Shown here: positions 56,255 to 64,000 of the stretch, in pieces
Layout of the letters: each line of letters begins with the position of its first letter
Position numbering within the stretch: the first letter of the stretch is position 1
NCBI GenBank assembly: GCA_963844115.1
Contig: CAWJNN010000048.1
Span: 16,838 to 80,837, forward strand
Length of the DNA: 64,000 bases
Origin: CS4-C045 sp963844115
Lineage (GTDB): Bacteria > Planctomycetota > Planctomycetia > Pirellulales > UBA7805
Direction of reading: 5' to 3'
Program-made: the position numbers and the translations under genes
Notes under the pieces: generated by a model
The model's database searches: none
Seen by the model: only the letters and a program-made list of their open reading frames with translations
What the model was told of the DNA's origin: nothing

Positions 56255-56367
56255 TGCTCTGTCAGCCGTCAGTTGATGGATCGATTGTAGGACGGGCACT
56301 CCTGCCCGTCGCGATTTGACGGGCAAGAGTGCCCGTCCTACTCCTCAAATCACGACTGACACAGCAC
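56250..56367. mobile_element. MITE-like element, copy B, overlapping the purM stop
   Basis: The left end ACTAGTGCTCTGTCAG is identical to copy A. The right end is decayed to CTGACACAGCAC (56356-56367). The inner inverted repeat with GACGGGCACTCCTGCCCGTC is well kept. The central sequence and ends mark it as the same family as 44903-45026. Confidence 0.7.
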
Positions 56368-56445
56368 GTTTCTCGCGTCAATCGTTGCCAAACGCGGCGT
56401 TCAGGCATTCTTTGTCGCACGGAAATTGTTCCGTACGTTATTGAA

Positions 56446-56463
56446 AACGGAACAAGTTCCGTT
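56446..56463. repeat. 18-base palindrome AACGGAACAAGTTCCGTT followed by T-run
   Basis: The palindrome is identical to the inner part of the repeat at 41884-41950 and runs into TTTTTT. A weaker related copy precedes it at 56419-56434. It may terminate purM transcripts. The remaining bases of 56255-56659 hold only this and the MITE-like element. Confidence 0.6.
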
Positions 56464-56659
56464 TTTTGCCCGGAGGACATATTCATCACGTCCGGTCAAG
56501 TCTCGCTAACACAGACAATCGCCTTTGTTCTTGTCGTGCTAGCGTGACACACACGCCAATTGGAACTCCTCACACGCTTCCCGGTATATACTTTAAGATC
56601 GTCACGGCAACAGCGCCCGTGGCTCTGGTCGCAATTTGGACATCTGGAGACCGGCTAAC

Positions 56660-57085
56660 GTGAACTCAATTCTTGGTAAACGACCGTCACTTGCGTGGTG
56701 CCTGACTGCCGGCTTTGGCCTCTTCTGTCTGGGAGTTATTGTGCTGGCGAATTTTTCCGCCACGTATCCGATGTTTATCGCCAGCGTGCGGCAGTTGCCG
56801 GGAGGCGACAAGACGGCACACTTTCTGTTGGTCGGCGTGCTCGCACTTTTGCTCAATTCCGCGATGAATGCGGCAACGGTACGCGTTGCTGGACTCACCT
56901 TCCTGAAAGGAAATTTGATCCTGGTTCTGTTGGCAACGCTGGAGGAATTGTCGAATTTGATTCAGCCGGGACGTACGTTTTCCCTGCTTGACCTTCAATT
57001 CAACTACCTGGGCATCTTCGCGTTCGGCTGGATGTCGCTTTGGTTCGCGAAGCGCCAAGCGCGGATTATTCATCGCCCCATGTAG
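56660..57085 (+). CDS. VanZ-like membrane protein
   Basis: The 141-residue product has four hydrophobic segments. GGDKTAHFLLVGVLALLL and LATLEELSNLIQPGRTFSLLDLQFNYLGI carry the VanZ-family layout (the Lys-His and Asp/Asn residues). The start is a GTG at 56660. Its function is unknown; VanZ of enterococci gives mild teicoplanin resistance, but related proteins are diverse. Confidence 0.75.
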   Translation: MNSILGKRPSLAWCLTAGFGLFCLGVIVLANFSATYPMFIASVRQLPGGDKTAHFLLVGVLALLLNSAMNAATVRVAGLTFLKGNLILVLLATLEELSNLIQPGRTFSLLDLQFNYLGIFAFGWMSLWFAKRQARIIHRPM

Positions 57086-57192
57086 GGTGACAAGGAAACG
57101 GCTAAATGGCGGGCCGGCAGTCGCCGCGGCGACCTTTCATAGTTTCACCCTACGTCTACAAGCCGGGCAAAACGATTGATCGATTGTCTGGC

Positions 57193-58539
57193 CTACAAAC
57201 TCGACTGTTCCGCCAGTGCCGTCCGCAACGGATCTAGATGAGCCTCGTAGCGCGCCGAACGCCGTACAGCGGATGTGTAGAGCGGTTGTCTTACCTGCCA
57301 ATTACTGGCGGTCGTCACAGGCCGCTTCGTCTCATGGAAACGCAGACAACGCTCGTCCCACGGCAATCCACAGTAATCGACCAGGGATCTGGCTGTCGGC
57401 TCAGGAGTCGCCACCAGGGTTTCATAGTCGACTTCCAGTATTTGACTGGGCAGCACTTGGCGCCAATGTCGCATGACCTGTAGGTAGCATCCGTAATAGA
57501 AGGCCAGGTCGTCAAACGTGTACGTGAATTCCTGCCCTGCACGAAAGCGCTGAAAATAGCAGGACAGACACGTATCGAGCGGGTTGCGGCGGCAATGGAT
57601 GACGCGTGCGCCAGGTAAAAGCATGGCAATAAGCCCCAGGAATTCGAAGTTCATTGGGGTCTTGTTGATAACGCGCTGTGCCGTTTCATCCAACGATCGT
57701 ATTCGTCGCAGGTACGCCTGACCAAATCCGTAATAGGCTTCCACCGGCAGCTGCGCGACGCAGTCGGGAAACGGCGATCCGCCCGGCGCATGCTGCGGCA
57801 TCGTACCGGCAATGCTGGCGATGTCCGGAATTTCGCCAGCGCCAAACACGCTCGGATGACTCGCCAGGATTTGCTCGACCAAGGTCGTACCACTTCTGGG
57901 CATGCCGATCACAAAGACCGGCAGTTCCACCGACGGCTCGGACTCCCTCAGCCGCACTCTCGGCGCGTCGAAGACGGAAATCAGCCGATCAATGCGCGAC
58001 TGGCAGGCATCGCGATCAAAGGTAACTCCGCGGATCCGATTGCCACGACGATAATGATGAAAGGCCAAGTCGTAGTTCCGCAGATCGTCGTGAATCTTCC
58101 CGGCCGCAAAATGCAAGAAGCAACGATCCTCCTCGGAGAGATCTTTTTTCAACAGTAGGCGATCGATCTGAATCGGCTCAGGATCGTCCGGCTGGAACCG
58201 TCGGACTCCCGAAAGATTGAAATACGCTTCGGCGTAATTTGGCTTGTAGTCCAGTGCCGCGCGATAGTGATGTTCCGCTTTGTCCAGCTGCCCCAAGACC
58301 CGATAGGCCGCTCCTAGATTGTGATGCACTTCCGGCGACTGCGGACGCAGCGACAAGGCCTTTTCAAACAAGCGCACTGCGCGATCAAATTCGCGCTCTT
58401 TCAGCGCCACGACGCCCAGGTAATGCCACGGCTTGTGGTCCTTCGGTTGTGCGGTCAATAGATGAGTGAAGCGGTTCGACGCCTCCGTCAACTGTCCTGC
58501 CTTCAACAGATCGACCGCTTCGGCCAACATCCCGGTCAT
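57193..58539 (-). CDS. TPR domain-containing sulfotransferase
   Basis: The 448-residue product has N-terminal TPR units (KPWHYLGVVALKEREFDRAVRLF, HHNLGAAYRVLGQLDKAEHHY) up to about residue 130. A PAPS-dependent sulfotransferase domain follows. The 5'-phosphosulfate loop is FVIGMPRSGTTLVEQILASHPS near residue 230, and the 3'-phosphate site is VIHCRRNPLDTCLSCYFQRF. TPR-sulfotransferases are a common family in planctomycetes; the acceptor may be a protein tyrosine or glycan. The start at 58539 avoids an upstream extension from 58617. Confidence 0.85.
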   Translation of the reverse strand: MTGMLAEAVDLLKAGQLTEASNRFTHLLTAQPKDHKPWHYLGVVALKEREFDRAVRLFEKALSLRPQSPEVHHNLGAAYRVLGQLDKAEHHYRAALDYKPNYAEAYFNLSGVRRFQPDDPEPIQIDRLLLKKDLSEEDRCFLHFAAGKIHDDLRNYDLAFHHYRRGNRIRGVTFDRDACQSRIDRLISVFDAPRVRLRESEPSVELPVFVIGMPRSGTTLVEQILASHPSVFGAGEIPDIASIAGTMPQHAPGGSPFPDCVAQLPVEAYYGFGQAYLRRIRSLDETAQRVINKTPMNFEFLGLIAMLLPGARVIHCRRNPLDTCLSCYFQRFRAGQEFTYTFDDLAFYYGCYLQVMRHWRQVLPSQILEVDYETLVATPEPTARSLVDYCGLPWDERCLRFHETKRPVTTASNWQVRQPLYTSAVRRSARYEAHLDPLRTALAEQSSL

Positions 58540-58832
58540 GGCATCACGTTCCTGGTTCTGTACAAATCGAAGCAAATGAACGAGCGAGTGCGGTCCCACA
58601 CGCGGATGGGCCGACAACTCGTTTATCGGATTCGCGCGTGACGCGCAGCGATCGAATCTAGCTTCGACGTTGCCACAACGATCGAGGCGGTCACGACGCT
58701 TATGACGGGCATCCCCGATATCCGGCAGCTATCGCAATCGGAATATTGCAAATACGCTGCCCGATTGGTCAACTCCCGCTGCGGATGCCGACGACTTGCC
58801 GATTACAAATCTAAGGGAGGAGGTAGACCGTC

Positions 58833-60575
58833 GTGCCTGGCAGCTCAATTCAATCAAATGAAACGCCGTCCAACGAAACGCCGTCCCAGGCCTGTCGCAC
58901 GCAGCGCCACGTCTGGCTCGATCGCTTCGTCATGGTTGCCGTTCTACTGGCCAGCAGTCTGGCGATCGCAAAGAACAACGCCGACGCCGACCTGTGGGGG
59001 CATGTGACGTTTGGGATGAACGTGATCGCCGATGGCCAACTTCCGTCAACGGCATCTCACACGTTTACCGCGGAAGGGTATCGTTGGATCAACCACGAGA
59101 ATCTGGCCGAAATCTCGCTCGCATTCATTACCGGGCTTGGGGGCGGTACGGGTCTACTCCTATTCAAATGTGTCCTGGGCCTGCTGGTGCTAGGTCTCAT
59201 TCTTGATCGCGCTCGTCATCAGGCGGGTGTGATGCTGGCCGGTCTGCTGACCATCGTTGTCGCGATCAATTTGACGGCAACGTGGACACTGCGGCCACAG
59301 CTGTTCAGTTACGCGTGCTTTGCGGTCATGATCGCACTACTGGATACGGCCTTTGCAAAGTTCCAGGATCAAGGCCTTATACGTGCTGGCTTTCTGTGGG
59401 CGATCGTCCCGCTGATGTGCTTGTGGACCAACTCGCACGGCGGATTTGTGGCTGGTTGTGCAGTGTTCGGACTCTATATGGTCTGTCGCGCTACGCAGCT
59501 CATCCTCAAGAAGCCAAACCAATCGTTGCAACTCGCCGCCGCCGGTCGGCTGGCATTTATTACACTTTGCGTCGTCGTGGCAACCTTGCTAAATCCATAC
59601 GGACCACGGCTTCATCAGTGGATGATCGCATCGCTGGGCCAACCACGCCCGGAGATCACCGAGTGGGTTGCGCTTTCAGCGAGCAATACCCTGTTCTGGC
59701 CTTTTGTCAGCCTGGCGATCCTTGCCGCCTTCAGTTATTCCTTCAGTCGACAGCGACGCGATGTCACCCACCTGATTGTGATAGCCGCCGTTGCCTGGCA
59801 ATCCGTTGAACACGTGCGTCATGTCCCGTTCCTTGCGATCCTGGTCGGCTATTGGCTGCCTGAGCACTTAAGATCCGCTTGTCGTCGAGTCCGCGATGGG
59901 TTCGGCCTGGCCGAATCACGTGATGATGACACCGTTCCCGGCCTCGCATTGATTGGCGGCGCCGCGATGTGTCTCGTCTTGACGGCGGTCCTGTGGCAGC
60001 GTTGTCGCGAGGTGTACGTCGATAAATCAGAATTCCCCGTTGACGCGATTTCGTTTATGGCCGAACACAATCTCAACGGTCGGCTGGTAGTTACCTACAA
60101 CTGGGCTCAGTACGCGCTCGCAGCCTTGGGTCCGGAAACAAGCGTTGCTTTTGACGGTCGATTCCGCACCTGTTATCCACAGGATGTCGTCGACATGCAT
60201 TTTGATTTCATCCTTGGCGATGCGCCTGGCATGCGTTGGCGAGGACCGGATTCATTGCCTTTCGACGGTACTCGAGCACTGGAACACGGGTCACCAGACC
60301 TGGCACTGATCGACCGTAGCCAGGAACATGGGGTCCTCCTTATTTCACAACACCCGGATTGGATTCTGTTGTACGAGGACGGGATGGCCCAGGTCTGGGG
60401 GCGCAAGTCGAAATTTGATACGCCAACTCATCCAGATTACATGGCGGCCGATCAGCGTCGAGTCAACCTGCCGCTGCCCGAGGGCCGCGTCCCCTGGCCT
60501 GCCTTCCCCGCGCACAGATCGGGCCAACGCCACGCGGCAACAAACATCCACGGTTTCCCCCGCAGCAGTACCTGA
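58833..60575 (+). CDS. Multi-pass membrane protein, possible glycosyltransferase-like
   Basis: The 580-residue product has about ten helices and a soluble C-terminal domain. The first loop after helix one (ADADLWGHVTFGMNVIADG) and the following RWINHENLAEI are typical of uncharacterised planctomycete membrane proteins often labelled glycosyltransferase-like. The GTG start at 58833 has GGGAGG ahead. No neighbour suggests a pathway. I would not assign a reaction. Confidence 0.6.
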   Translation: MPGSSIQSNETPSNETPSQACRTQRHVWLDRFVMVAVLLASSLAIAKNNADADLWGHVTFGMNVIADGQLPSTASHTFTAEGYRWINHENLAEISLAFITGLGGGTGLLLFKCVLGLLVLGLILDRARHQAGVMLAGLLTIVVAINLTATWTLRPQLFSYACFAVMIALLDTAFAKFQDQGLIRAGFLWAIVPLMCLWTNSHGGFVAGCAVFGLYMVCRATQLILKKPNQSLQLAAAGRLAFITLCVVVATLLNPYGPRLHQWMIASLGQPRPEITEWVALSASNTLFWPFVSLAILAAFSYSFSRQRRDVTHLIVIAAVAWQSVEHVRHVPFLAILVGYWLPEHLRSACRRVRDGFGLAESRDDDTVPGLALIGGAAMCLVLTAVLWQRCREVYVDKSEFPVDAISFMAEHNLNGRLVVTYNWAQYALAALGPETSVAFDGRFRTCYPQDVVDMHFDFILGDAPGMRWRGPDSLPFDGTRALEHGSPDLALIDRSQEHGVLLISQHPDWILLYEDGMAQVWGRKSKFDTPTHPDYMAADQRRVNLPLPEGRVPWPAFPAHRSGQRHAATNIHGFPRSST

Positions 60576-60645
60576 TGTCCCCCTGACGCGATCGGGTCGA
60601 GGCAGCGACGGAGCGATGGATCCACGACCCCAACCGGTGCGGCGC

Positions 60646-61176
60646 TCATGCGCCGAGCACTTGAAAGATACCTTGCATAAAATCCGGCAGGTCGTCCGGT
60701 TTGCGACTCGACACAAAATGACGGTCGACAACGACCGCAGCGTCCTCCCAGATCGCTCCGGCGTTGATCAGGTCGTCTTTGATACCCGGCGAGCCCGTGA
60801 CACGCACACCTTGATAGACACCGGCCGAGATTAGGATCCAACCGCCATGACAGATCGCGGCCACCAGCTTGCCGGATTCAGCGAAATCCCGCACGAGCTG
60901 CAGTACCTTGGGATCGCGTCGGAGTTTATCTGGCATGAAACCACCCGGTACGACGACGCCGTCGAAATCATCGGCTTCCATTAATTCAATGGCGCCGTCA
61001 GACACGCAGGGATATCCGTTCTTGCCCAGGTAAGTTTTCTGCGCCTCGGGGCCGGCAACGGCCACGCCGGCACCTGCTTCCAGAAGGCGAAGTTTCGGAT
61101 ACCACAGCTCAAGATCTTCGTAAATATCCGCGACAAACATGAGAAAGTGTTTGCCGTGAAGTGAAGCATTTGACAT
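60646..61176 (-). CDS. DJ-1/PfpI-family protein
   Basis: The 176-residue product has the class I glutamine amidotransferase-like fold of PfpI. Cys109-His110 are in VAAICHGGWIL, the nucleophile elbow, and a Glu lies near residue 20 in ADIYEDLELWYP. Family members act as proteases, glyoxalases or chaperones; which applies is unknown. A strong GGAGGG ribosome site precedes the ATG at 61176. Confidence 0.85.
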   Translation of the reverse strand: MSNASLHGKHFLMFVADIYEDLELWYPKLRLLEAGAGVAVAGPEAQKTYLGKNGYPCVSDGAIELMEADDFDGVVVPGGFMPDKLRRDPKVLQLVRDFAESGKLVAAICHGGWILISAGVYQGVRVTGSPGIKDDLINAGAIWEDAAVVVDRHFVSSRKPDDLPDFMQGIFQVLGA

Positions 61177-61321
61177 GGCGAATTTCCCTCCGCGCAAGCT
61201 ACTCGAAAAGTTCTAACAACCCGGCCGACCCGCTGCCGCAACCGACATTGTTGATCATTCCTCGGATTCCCACAACCAACTCGACAGCAACAGGTGGCCA
61301 CTGCCGTGTACAATACAGAGT

Positions 61322-61800
61322 ATGCCCGATACGTCACACAGAACCGACGTCCGTTTGGCCGCCGGTGGCGAAGAATCTGCGGACGGAGTTCAGCGCTGGA
61401 CGTACTTTCGTTTGCGAGAAAAACCGGAAAGTGCCTGGTTTGCGATGGCGATCGCTTTGCTGCTTTTATTGCTGGTCGTCGGCACCACAGGCAGATGGTA
61501 TTTGGGCGTGTTGAGCGTGGGTGCTGCCGTGCTGATCTTATGGCGATTCCTGCTTCCCGTCACCTATGAACTTGACGCGCAGGGCGTCCGCGAATCGGTG
61601 GGAGGAATCACGAGACGATTGATGTGGAGGCAGGTCCGGCGGGTCGAGCAAATCGATACGGCCTTTGTCTTGTTCCCCTATGGCGGAACAACCTGCTGGC
61701 TCGAATCGGCGCGATTTATCTGCCCTGCAAATCTCGCGAAGCGGTTGTGCAAAACATGATCGAAACCCACGCGCCCTGGTCCGCCATCTGGCAATCGTGA
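61322..61800 (+). CDS. PH-like membrane protein, frame broken
   Basis: The product of about 159 residues has two hydrophobic segments (about 43-75) and a C-terminal bacterial PH-like domain (VTYELDAQGVRESVGGITRRLMWRQVRRVE). The frame loses one base near 61709-61712 (GCGC); correction turns the tail into GAIYLPCKSREAVVQNMIE and a stop at 61798-61800. Similar proteins are widespread and uncharacterised. Confidence 0.65.
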
Positions 61801-61812
61801 CAGGTGGCCCAT

Positions 61813-63096
61813 TCAGGCGGTTTCGCGGCGCGGAATCGGCAGCTTAATCCGGAGTCGTTCGATGCGTCGTCGCGACGCCTCCAGCACTTCAAAACGGACG
61901 CCTTGCCACTCGATCGTTTCACCGGCCGTGGGAATGCGCCCCATCTGGCTAAAAACGAAACCACCAATGGTATCGTAGTCGCCATCGTCCGGCAGATTCA
62001 GACCCAGCCGGTCGTTCAATTCATCCAGATGCACTTTTCCCAGTGCTTCCAATGTTTGTTCGTCGATAACCTTGATTTCATCAACGACATCCGGGTCATA
62101 TTCGTCCGCAATTTCGCCAACGATCTCTTCCAGGACATCTTCGATGGTGACCAGGCCCGACACACCGCCGTATTCGTCCAAGACGACTGCCATATGATTG
62201 TGAGTCTTCTGAAACTCTTCCAACAGGTCGTTGAGGAACTTCGTTTCAGGAACGAAATAGGGCTTACGAAGGACCTTTGTTAACGGCGGACGATCGCCGC
62301 CGTTTGCCAAGACTGGCAAAAGATCTTTGGCATAAAGAATCCCAACGATGTTATCGCGCGTTTCTTCATAGACTGGAATCCGCGTGTGGCCTGCCTGAAT
62401 CACGAACTCGATCACTTCCTGCCAATCCAGCTTTAACGGCATCATCACAACGTCGGTTCGCGGCGTCATCGCTTTGGCGACATCCAGGTCGCTCAACTCC
62501 ATCACGCCTTCGATCATTTCGCGAGCATCTTCTTCCAGCAATCCTTCGCGATGCCCTTCGCTGACAATGGTGCGAATCTCTTCCTCGAAAATTTCTTCGC
62601 TCGGTTCCGTCTTGGGACGACCTGCCAGGCGATGCACTAGCGTGTCAACCGTCCGGGCGGCCAAGACGAGAGGGAACAGGAGGAGGCTGATGGCTCGCCA
62701 CAGTCTCCAGGTGTGAAAGAGAATCGGCGTCGCCCAAAGCCGGACGACCGCCCAAGGGATCCAGATCTCAAAGGTCAGCAGCGCCGCCGCTGCCAGCGGC
62801 GCACCCTGCCATACGATCCGCCATGTGGGTCCGTCGGCGTTCCAACGCAACTGAAACCATAACGACGCCGCGACGACGAATAGGGCGGTCATGCAGACAT
62901 TCAAGCTTTCAATTCCGACAGCAACCTGGTGGTCGTGGCGCAGGATTTCACTAAATCTCAGATCTGATTGGCGCCGACGACACAGCTCTTCCAAATCATG
63001 TCGAGAAAATTGGCGCAGAGACCTGGCGCCAATGGCCGCCAGGCTGGTTGCTAACAGGCTGACTAACGCGATCCAAAAGAGCGCGTTTGAAAACAC
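61813..63096 (-). CDS. HlyC/CorC-family protein with CBS domains
   Basis: The 427-residue product has an N-terminal membrane domain (about 1-160, DUF21/CNNM-like). A CBS pair at about 200-320 follows (MTPRTDVVMMPLKLDW, HNHMAVVLDEYGGVSGLVTIEDVLEEIVGEI). A CorC_HlyC C-terminal domain at about 335-420 closes it. Members affect Mg/Co efflux. It is transcribed with ybeY directly upstream (stop of ybeY at 63097), matching a common operon order. Confidence 0.88.
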   Translation of the reverse strand: MFSNALFWIALVSLLATSLAAIGARSLRQFSRHDLEELCRRRQSDLRFSEILRHDHQVAVGIESLNVCMTALFVVAASLWFQLRWNADGPTWRIVWQGAPLAAAALLTFEIWIPWAVVRLWATPILFHTWRLWRAISLLLFPLVLAARTVDTLVHRLAGRPKTEPSEEIFEEEIRTIVSEGHREGLLEEDAREMIEGVMELSDLDVAKAMTPRTDVVMMPLKLDWQEVIEFVIQAGHTRIPVYEETRDNIVGILYAKDLLPVLANGGDRPPLTKVLRKPYFVPETKFLNDLLEEFQKTHNHMAVVLDEYGGVSGLVTIEDVLEEIVGEIADEYDPDVVDEIKVIDEQTLEALGKVHLDELNDRLGLNLPDDGDYDTIGGFVFSQMGRIPTAGETIEWQGVRFEVLEASRRRIERLRIKLPIPRRETA

Positions 63097-63594
63097 TTAG
63101 GTTGCCTCCTTGCAGGTCGAGACGTCGTCACACGCGTCGTGGTCGGCTATTTCAACATCGGGCGCGGGCGGTTCCACTCCCAGTTCCCGCAGGACTTCGT
63201 TTTGTCGGGCCTGCATGCGGCCCGCTGCGGCCGGGTCCTTGTCGTCATATCCGACCAGGTGCAGTGTGCCGTGAACCACGTACAGCAGCAGTTCGTCATG
63301 CGTCGACGCATTGAACCGTGCGGCATGCGACCGCGCCGTATCGAGACTGACAGCGATTTCACCTTGCAACGGCTGGTTGTCCGTCGACAACGGAAAGCTC
63401 AAAACGTCCGTTGGATAGTCGTGGTCAAGAAACCGTCGATTCAACTCGTGAATTCTCGCGTCATCGACGATGGCGATGCTAATCTCGGCGGACGTGATAG
63501 ACTCTGATGCGAAGACCGCTTCCACGGCATGGACCAGCCGTTGACTGTCGATCGACATGTCATCGGTCTGATTGGTAACTTCCACTTCGATCAC
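63097..63594 (-). CDS. ybeY: Endoribonuclease YbeY
   Basis: YbeY matures the 16S rRNA 3' end and helps ribosome quality control. The 165-residue product has LNRRFLDHDYPTDVLSFP and the metal site HGTLHLVGYDD. The usual motif is HGxLHLxGYDH, so the third histidine ligand is replaced by Asp. The protein is otherwise ordinary. It lies directly before the corC-like gene and after pgpH, a standard neighbourhood. Confidence 0.92.
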   Translation of the reverse strand: MIEVEVTNQTDDMSIDSQRLVHAVEAVFASESITSAEISIAIVDDARIHELNRRFLDHDYPTDVLSFPLSTDNQPLQGEIAVSLDTARSHAARFNASTHDELLLYVVHGTLHLVGYDDKDPAAAGRMQARQNEVLRELGVEPPAPDVEIADHDACDDVSTCKEAT

Positions 63595-63664
63595 GTCGGG
63601 CCCTACTGTTTTGAGCAGCGTATTATATCAGCGTACTATTTAACCGTATTATTTTGAAGACGCA

Positions 63665-64000
63665 CTAGGCCGTTTTCTGATCGGGATATTTAACGCGTCC
63701 GTGGTAGACGGCCGTCAGGGACTTGGCGAGGCTTTCCTGAACGATACTCACCTCGCTGAGCGTCAAACCACACTCGTCCAATTGACCGTCTAGCAACCGC
63801 TTCATGGCGATCTCTCTAATCAAACTCTCAATTCGCGAAGGCGTCGGTTCTACCAGTACACGGCTGGCGCTTTCGACCGCATCCGCTAGCATCAATATAC
63901 CGGATTCTTTTGATTGCGGCTTGGGACCAGGATAGCGGAACGTGCTTTCATCCACATTCGCCGCATCTGGATCCTTTTCTTGATCTTCACTGGCACGACG
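63665..64000 (-). CDS. 7TM-HD phosphohydrolase PgpH/YqfF, C-terminal part
   Basis: Only the last ~111 residues lie in the window; the gene runs off the right edge. FRYPGPKPQSKESGILMLADAVESASR and LLDGQLDECGLTLSEV match the HD domain C-terminus of the PgpH/YqfF family, which hydrolyses cyclic di-AMP in Firmicutes. Its place before ybeY is typical. Whether c-di-AMP is the substrate here is inferred. Confidence 0.85.
   Translation of the reverse strand, partial: RRASEDQEKDPDAANVDESTFRYPGPKPQSKESGILMLADAVESASRVLVEPTPSRIESLIREIAMKRLLDGQLDECGLTLSEVSIVQESLAKSLTAVYHGRVKYPDQKTA

Noticed and set aside
1113..61712. Programmed ribosomal frameshifting as the cause of the broken frames
   Set aside because: The breaks occur in unrelated housekeeping genes, with both plus and minus shifts and no slippery heptamer; they share only GCGC.

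Overview
The window looks like a chromosomal segment of a planctomycete of the Pirellulales type. This rests on gene content rather than any marker RNA. It has a sulfatase, an extracellular protein opening with a LEPR-XLL-like motif, a BRCT-MerR-TPR fusion, a TPR-sulfotransferase, a deacetylase joined to FG-GAP/VCBS repeats, a partial Tad pilus locus, large GT-C membrane proteins, many dispersed inverted repeats and few Shine-Dalgarno sites. The DNA is moderately GC-rich. I saw no rRNA, tRNA or CRISPR array.

Layout. 1-3075: peptidoglycan precursor genes murF (3' part), mraY and murG, with a structured attenuator-like RNA between murF and mraY. 3096-7783 (minus): two membrane proteins, tsaE, thiL and an HtrA-type protease. 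8304-10243: secreted polysaccharide deacetylase. 10519-18436: a tight operon for 2-aminoethylphosphonate use (phnA, phnY, phnW, a class III PLP enzyme that may be PbfA-like, a DUF5690-type transporter and a sulfatase). 18507-21609 (minus): DHH phosphoesterase, BRCT-MerR-TPR protein, msrA. 22058-23368: LEPR-type repeat protein. 23433-29285 (minus): Tad genes from the Flp pilin to TadZ, without the motor ATPase. 29619-40250: surface-glycan type membrane glycosyltransferases with a decayed transporter and an MFS permease. 40263-46792 (minus, mostly): nhaC, coaD, a class V aminotransferase, a deacetylase-like protein and a cobA-hemD fusion. 47068-56254: TPR protein, rpsT, mcsA-mcsB, trpE, cytochrome c'-like gene plus hemL, purM. 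56660-64000: VanZ-like protein, TPR-sulfotransferase, membrane protein, PfpI-like protein, PH-like protein, then a pgpH-ybeY-corC operon running off the right edge.

Two genome-wide themes matter for reading the window. First, at least 14 reading-frame breaks split otherwise conserved genes, and 13 of them fall on a GCGC tetranucleotide. The simplest reading is systematic consensus error at a methylated motif, so I annotate these genes as single loci with suspect frames, not as pseudogenes. Second, several families of short inverted-repeat elements sit between genes. In two cases (purM, hemL) the element supplies the stop codon of the neighbouring gene.

The most interesting functional unit is the phosphonate operon. 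PhnW, PhnY and PhnA form a complete route from 2-aminoethylphosphonate to acetate and phosphate. The additional PLP enzyme, transporter and fGly-type sulfatase suggest a wider substrate range.
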